64,000 nucleotides of DNA from a virus. The translations under genes were made by a program, and so were the position numbers. The notes under the pieces are model-generated. The model had not been told where the DNA came from. It searched no databases and saw only the letters and a list, made by a program, of their open reading frames with translations. Within the stretch, counting starts at the first letter, position 1, and the number at the start of each line of letters is the position of its first letter. Below are positions 60,954-64,000 of this stretch, in pieces. The DNA lies in IMG/VR virus record IMGVR_UViG_3300025898_000005, positions 1 to 64,000 of that record. The stretch is one strand, 5' to 3'.

Positions 60954-61774
60954 GACCCCGCATAACTATATCGATGCCCTGCTATATGCGGCCCATCCGT
61001 ACAGCAGCTGCGATTGAAAGCATCCGCCGGCAGACGGTGGAGGATTTTGAAGCCTTCGTGATCGGGGACGGTTGTCCTTTCTACCGCAATACCTTGGGCG
61101 ATGATCTCCGGTTCCGCTCCTTCAATACCGATGCAAATTATGGGGGGTGCGGCTATTATCAGACCAACTTTGCTATTCGGCATGCGACCGGCAAATACTT
61201 CGTCTTCCAGGGGAATGATGACCTGATCGACCCGAACCATTTCGAAAACTACCTTTCCGCCATCGAAGGGACGGACCTGGACTTCGTATGGTTTTCCCAG
61301 TACAAGGAAGCAGGCCAGGTCAAACAGTTCAAACTAAAAAGCTGGAAGATTGGCCATTGCGCCCTGATCATCCGCACCGACTTCCTGAAGCAAATGCCGC
61401 CCCACGTTCCCGCCTATAACCACGACTGGAACCTGATCGACAATATGATCAAAGCCGGCGCAAAGTACAAGCGGTGCGACAATAAGCCCACCTATCACTG
61501 CGATCCCTATAACTGGCGGTTCACGGATATGGATGGGGATGCCGACAGCCGGGTACGAAAAAAGAAACACTTCCGGGAACGGATGCTGCAGAAACTGGGG
61601 GCATGCCTGGGAATCCTAATCGTAATCGGGCTGGCCCCGATCTGGATCCCGTTGAGTATTATTTTACTTTTTAAATCAATGTATTATGGGAAAGGAATGG
61701 ATAATCTATATCGCCATCGTTACACCGATCGCGGGCGGTCTGATCTGGACACTTATAAAGAGAAAAACGGATGA
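60950..61774 (+). CDS. GT2 family glycosyltransferase with membrane tail
   Basis: A 274-aa protein starting in the previous stop (ATGA). ITISMPCYMRPIRTAAAIESI and FVFQGNDDLIDPNHFENY (the GNDD element corresponds to the DxD metal site) are typical GT-A family 2. The C-terminus has a membrane segment (ILIVIGLAPIWIPLSIILLF). It probably transfers a sugar to a lipid-linked or envelope glycan. Coupling to the LpxA-like gene suggests one pathway. Confidence 0.8.
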   Translation: MRPRITISMPCYMRPIRTAAAIESIRRQTVEDFEAFVIGDGCPFYRNTLGDDLRFRSFNTDANYGGCGYYQTNFAIRHATGKYFVFQGNDDLIDPNHFENYLSAIEGTDLDFVWFSQYKEAGQVKQFKLKSWKIGHCALIIRTDFLKQMPPHVPAYNHDWNLIDNMIKAGAKYKRCDNKPTYHCDPYNWRFTDMDGDADSRVRKKKHFRERMLQKLGACLGILIVIGLAPIWIPLSIILLFKSMYYGKGMDNLYRHRYTDRGRSDLDTYKEKNG

Positions 61775-61775
61775 A

Positions 61776-62354
61776 ATGAAAAATAAGATTCCCTTACTCC
61801 TGATCGCCATGTCTGCTATATTCACGGCCCAGGGACAAACCAAAACCGATCAATGGATCAAAAAGATGGTCTTTGATGACTATTTCACGACAATCCAGCA
61901 TACCGATAGCTTGGAAAAGAAATTTAAACGGTTTCAGCGGATCATCCAGGATCAGGAATATATGCATCATAACCTGGAAAACGCTTTTTTTGAAGAACTG
62001 CTGGCCATTTATTCCAAAATAGATAGCCTGGGAAAAAGGATAAAGGCCTTGGAGGACCGGCCTACCTTAATGTTTCACGAACCCAGTCTGATATTGCCGT
62101 CCTATCCGACCATCATCGGCAAGGACGCTTTATGGCTAAACCTGCAAAATACACTTTATTCGGTACCGCAGCCAACGACCATCTATTCCCTGGGCTTATC
62201 ATCGGGTGGCGCTCCACCTACGTTGGATGGGCCCGCTTTTGCTCCTATCGGTTCAGGATATTGGATTCCGGCCGATACCATCGAATATAAATTCACTGAC
62301 ACCATCATGGGAGTGACCCGAAAGCCGGTCACGAAGTTAAAAAAGAAGAAGTGA
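61776..62354 (+). CDS. Exported coiled-coil protein
   Basis: A 192-aa protein from ATG 61776, 1 nt after the GT2 stop, giving the signal peptide MKNKIPLLLIAMSAIFTAQG. An in-frame start at ATG 61686 would add a second membrane segment (IIYIAIVTPIAGGLIWTLI) and cannot be excluded. A helical region (about 15-100) is followed by a Pro/Gly-rich segment and a basic end. Periplasmic or anchored; function unknown. Confidence 0.55.
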   Translation: MKNKIPLLLIAMSAIFTAQGQTKTDQWIKKMVFDDYFTTIQHTDSLEKKFKRFQRIIQDQEYMHHNLENAFFEELLAIYSKIDSLGKRIKALEDRPTLMFHEPSLILPSYPTIIGKDALWLNLQNTLYSVPQPTTIYSLGLSSGGAPPTLDGPAFAPIGSGYWIPADTIEYKFTDTIMGVTRKPVTKLKKKK

Positions 62355-62479
62355 GGCGCCTGATCATTCCCGGCCTCCTGGTCCTGGCCACGGCCGGCGA
62401 ATGCTGGTTCATCGGTGCGCCCATCCTTTCCCTCTACGGGTGGGGTATTTATTTCCTTATTAAATTTCTGACGGCATGA
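62351..62479 (+). CDS. Membrane micro-protein, 42 aa
   Basis: GTG 62351 overlaps the preceding stop (GTGA), and its stop overlaps the next start (ATGA). Two short hydrophobic segments (LIIPGLLVLATA and PILSLYGWGIYFLI). The double coupling favours a real gene despite the GTG start. Confidence 0.45.
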   Translation: MRRLIIPGLLVLATAGECWFIGAPILSLYGWGIYFLIKFLTA

Positions 62480-62793
62480 AAAAAGAAAAAAAGGAACCGG
62501 AAACAAAGATGGGGAAGCTCATGTGGTTTATCAATGAAATGGAAACCTTTCTGCATCCCCGGGTGGGCGAAGCCCTCAAAAAATATGTATGGGACGCCCG
62601 CACCGAAATGGCCCAGGAAGCAAAGGATCAGGTCTTCAGCAAGGAAATGCAGATCCTGGAACAGCTGCTGGAAAAATATCGGGCAGACATCCGATTATTT
62701 TACCGGGGGGGATATAATGGTCGATTGTTATGGCACATGCGGCCCCTACTCAAAAAGATAATTGAACTGTATGGAGCCGATTCAGACCATTGA
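62476..62793 (+). CDS. Hypothetical helical protein
   Basis: A 105-aa protein, charged and helical (MKKEKKEPETKMGKLMWFIN; EALKKYVWDARTEMAQEAKD), ending YGADSDH. Start overlaps the previous stop. It precedes the HTH gene, overlapping it by 23 nt. Function unknown; probably a small soluble protein of the replication operon. Confidence 0.5.
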   Translation: MKKEKKEPETKMGKLMWFINEMETFLHPRVGEALKKYVWDARTEMAQEAKDQVFSKEMQILEQLLEKYRADIRLFYRGGYNGRLLWHMRPLLKKIIELYGADSDH

Positions 62794-63031
62794 ACAAATG
62801 CACCGGGAAACACTCCTGAAGGCCATAATTCGGGCCCGATCCATTCAGGAGATGTCCACCCTCATGGGCATCAGCACCCGTACCATAACCCGCTGGTTTC
62901 GCCGCTGGGGGATATCCTATGACTGGGATCTTAAACAATATGTCATTATCGATAAAAACAAAAATATATGCCCTGTTCAAAGCCTAACTGCGATTGCGCC
63001 GCCCGACACGAAGCCGCCGGCGAAGATATGA
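62771..63031 (+). CDS. Helix-turn-helix protein
   Basis: An 86-aa protein from ATG 62771; the TTG at 62762 is not needed. RSIQEMSTLMGISTRTITRWFRRWGI forms a clear helix-turn-helix (about residues 27-50), similar to Fis- or resolvase-type DNA-binding helices. The C-terminal part is Pro-rich. Its location just upstream of the replication initiator suggests a regulator or an origin-binding accessory protein. Confidence 0.6.
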   Translation: MEPIQTIEQMHRETLLKAIIRARSIQEMSTLMGISTRTITRWFRRWGISYDWDLKQYVIIDKNKNICPVQSLTAIAPPDTKPPAKI

Positions 63032-63330
63032 AAATCGGATATCCATGTCTTTATCCTGGCGACTGGCCACCAGCTGGTTTAACAAAATCAGATCCGCCAA
63101 TGACCGGGAAGAAGGCCCTGGTGATCCCGGAAAACTACCTGACCGCCGTCACGGAAATGCGCGAACTGCAGCGCCGGTTCTTCAATGGCGACCGGTCAGT
63201 GGTGGCCAGGGCAAAGAAATGTGAAGCCCAGGTCGATGCCCTAACCAATAAGATCCTTTCGGATGCCGGATGGACCCCCACCGAATGGGAACGACGGGCG
63301 CCGCCGGCCCAGCAGGGTGGACTTTTTTAA
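62968..63330 (+). CDS. Hypothetical protein with C-terminal QxxLF
   Basis: A 120-aa protein from ATG 62968 (aaaatatATGCC), overlapping the HTH gene by 64 nt; ATG 63100 is an alternative start that would avoid much of the overlap. The first 12 residues have a Cys cluster (CSKPNCDC). The helical middle contains YLTAVTEMRELQRRFFNGDR. The protein ends in QGGLF, a QxxLF clamp-binding-like tail. Could contact the host beta clamp. Family unknown. Confidence 0.5.
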   Translation: MPCSKPNCDCAARHEAAGEDMKIGYPCLYPGDWPPAGLTKSDPPMTGKKALVIPENYLTAVTEMRELQRRFFNGDRSVVARAKKCEAQVDALTNKILSDAGWTPTEWERRAPPAQQGGLF

Positions 63331-63395
63331 TCCACAACCCGGGGAAATATTTGCACAGTTCGGACAGTTTCCGCATATTCGCAAATAATATACCC

Positions 63396-63429
63396 CCTCC
63401 GTATACATCGTGGCAGATGAATACGGAGG
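63396..63429 (+). terminator. Possible terminator hairpin
   Basis: CCTCCGTAT pairs with ATACGGAGG around a 16-nt loop, followed by TACTTTT. The long loop makes it weaker than the one downstream. Confidence 0.4.
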
Positions 63430-63459
63430 TACTTTTCAGGACCCAAACCCTGAAATTAC

Positions 63460-63490
63460 ACCCCCGGTACTGCCACACTGGGGGTTTCCT
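63460..63490 (+). terminator. Rho-independent terminator
   Basis: ACCCCC pairs with GGGGGT, followed by TTCCTTTT. It lies 20 nt before the replication initiator start, so the initiator is probably controlled by read-through or its own promoter. Confidence 0.6.
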
Positions 63491-63509
63491 TTTACCCAAT
63501 ACCGATTAT

Positions 63510-64000
63510 ATGGCCCTCCGGGATCAGCCCTACTTGCCGTTATTTATAAAGGATTTTGTCACCGATGAAAAGTTGATTCACTGTTCACCGGCCGCACACG
63601 GAATTATGATCCGGCTGATGTGTCTTTTGCATAAAGAAGAGGTCTATGGAAAACTTTTGCTGCATCAAAAATATAAGCAAAACGGCAGCAAAATAACCGC
63701 TTCATTTGCCCTTCAACTTGCCAAACATTTCCCCTTCGATTCAATCGATATTGAGGCAGGATTGGATGAACTGTTCGCGGCCGATGTAATTCAAATTCGG
63801 GGCAACGTACTAAGTCAAAAACGAATGGTCCGGGACGGCGATATCAGCGACAAACGGGCATCTGCGGGGAAAACAGGCGGCAAAAAGACTTCAGAAAAAA
63901 ACAAAGAATTTGCTACACATTTTGCTACAGCAAAAACCCAAGCAAATACTGAAAGTGAAATTGAAAGTGGTATTACTGTATTAAATAATAAAGGAGGGAC
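63510..64000 (+). CDS. Phage replication initiator, N-terminal part
   Basis: The frame is open from ATG 63510 to the window end (163 codons, last codon incomplete). It encodes PYLPLFIKDFVTDEKLIHC, then HGIMIRLMCLLHKE and later a helical hairpin GLDELFAADVI, the N-terminal wing-helix region of DUF1376/DnaD-type replication initiators. A hydrophilic linker follows (KRASAGKTGGKKTSEKN). The C-terminal box is at the start of the window. Joining at base 15 gives a 281-aa protein, normal for the family. It probably binds the phage origin and recruits the loader. Confidence 0.72.
   Translation, partial: MALRDQPYLPLFIKDFVTDEKLIHCSPAAHGIMIRLMCLLHKEEVYGKLLLHQKYKQNGSKITASFALQLAKHFPFDSIDIEAGLDELFAADVIQIRGNVLSQKRMVRDGDISDKRASAGKTGGKKTSEKNKEFATHFATAKTQANTESEIESGITVLNNKGG
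63985..64000. repeat. Terminal repeat, right copy
   Basis: ATAATAAAGGAGGGAC matches ATAATAAAGGAGAC at 1-14 except for two extra G. It supports a circular map. Confidence 0.6.

Overview
The window looks like an essentially complete, circular (or circularly permuted) genome of a contractile-tailed phage of a Bacteroidota host, about 64 kb. It carries a Mu-type head and tail module: a portal of the DUF935 type, a MuF head protein, a gpG-like protein, a sheath, a tube and a J-type baseplate. The host group is inferred from several signs. Good Shine-Dalgarno sites are scarce, and most starts sit behind A/T-rich leaders. TAnnTTTG-type -7 promoter elements occur in gaps. There are many MKK...SQ/AQ signal peptides, and several small proteins resemble families I associate with Bacteroidota phages. 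The two window ends carry the two halves of one replication gene and share a short imperfect repeat. Joining 64000 to base 15 restores a 281-codon frame exactly.

Layout. (a) 63510-64000 plus 1-8366: replication and early genes on the plus strand. These are a replication initiator, a DnaC-like loader, an SSB-like protein, a PD-(D/E)XK nuclease, a HerA-like ATPase, a secreted beta-helix protein, a coiled-coil protein, a lipoprotein and an Acb2/Tad1-like anti-CBASS candidate, ending at a terminator. (b) 8479-20098: packaging and head. These are a ParB-like protein, TerS, TerL, a Gp36-like protein, portal, a MuF protein fused to a toxin-like nuclease domain, and a gpG-like protein. A probable structured RNA and a two-gene leftward HTH operon follow. 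The head module closes with one polyprotein that joins prohead protease, scaffold and major capsid. (c) 20158-31079: tail, including sheath, tube, frameshifted tail chaperones, tape measure, hub, spike, gp25-like wedge, LysM and J-like proteins. (d) 31086-39852: a run of fibre or spike-like proteins that nearly all start with a Sec signal peptide, including an esterase-PKD-beta-helix protein of over 1000 residues. (e) 39857-41829: lysis region with small membrane proteins and an L,D-transpeptidase-like endolysin candidate. (f) 41990-45045: further appendage proteins, including a collagen-like fibre. (g) 45067-46119, leftward: a GT4 glycosyltransferase.

(h) From a divergent promoter pair at 46136-46186, a long rightward early operon runs to the end. 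It holds small unknown genes, an acidic micro-protein, RecT, a long coiled-coil protein and a RecE-like nuclease. Next come a cytosine-5 methyltransferase interrupted by an out-of-frame HNH endonuclease gene, an N4/N6 methyltransferase, a PP-loop PAPS-reductase-like protein and a SNF2-type helicase. After these come membrane micro-proteins, an LpxA-like acyltransferase, a GT2 glycosyltransferase and then the replication genes.

No integrase, transposase, tRNA, CRISPR array or DNA polymerase was recognised. A single HTH regulator with a possible operator is the only hint of a temperate or phage-plasmid lifestyle. The phage appears to remodel the host in three ways: DNA modification, envelope modification (LpxA-like, GT2, GT4) and secreted proteins. 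All family assignments are from reading the sequence; no database search was run.
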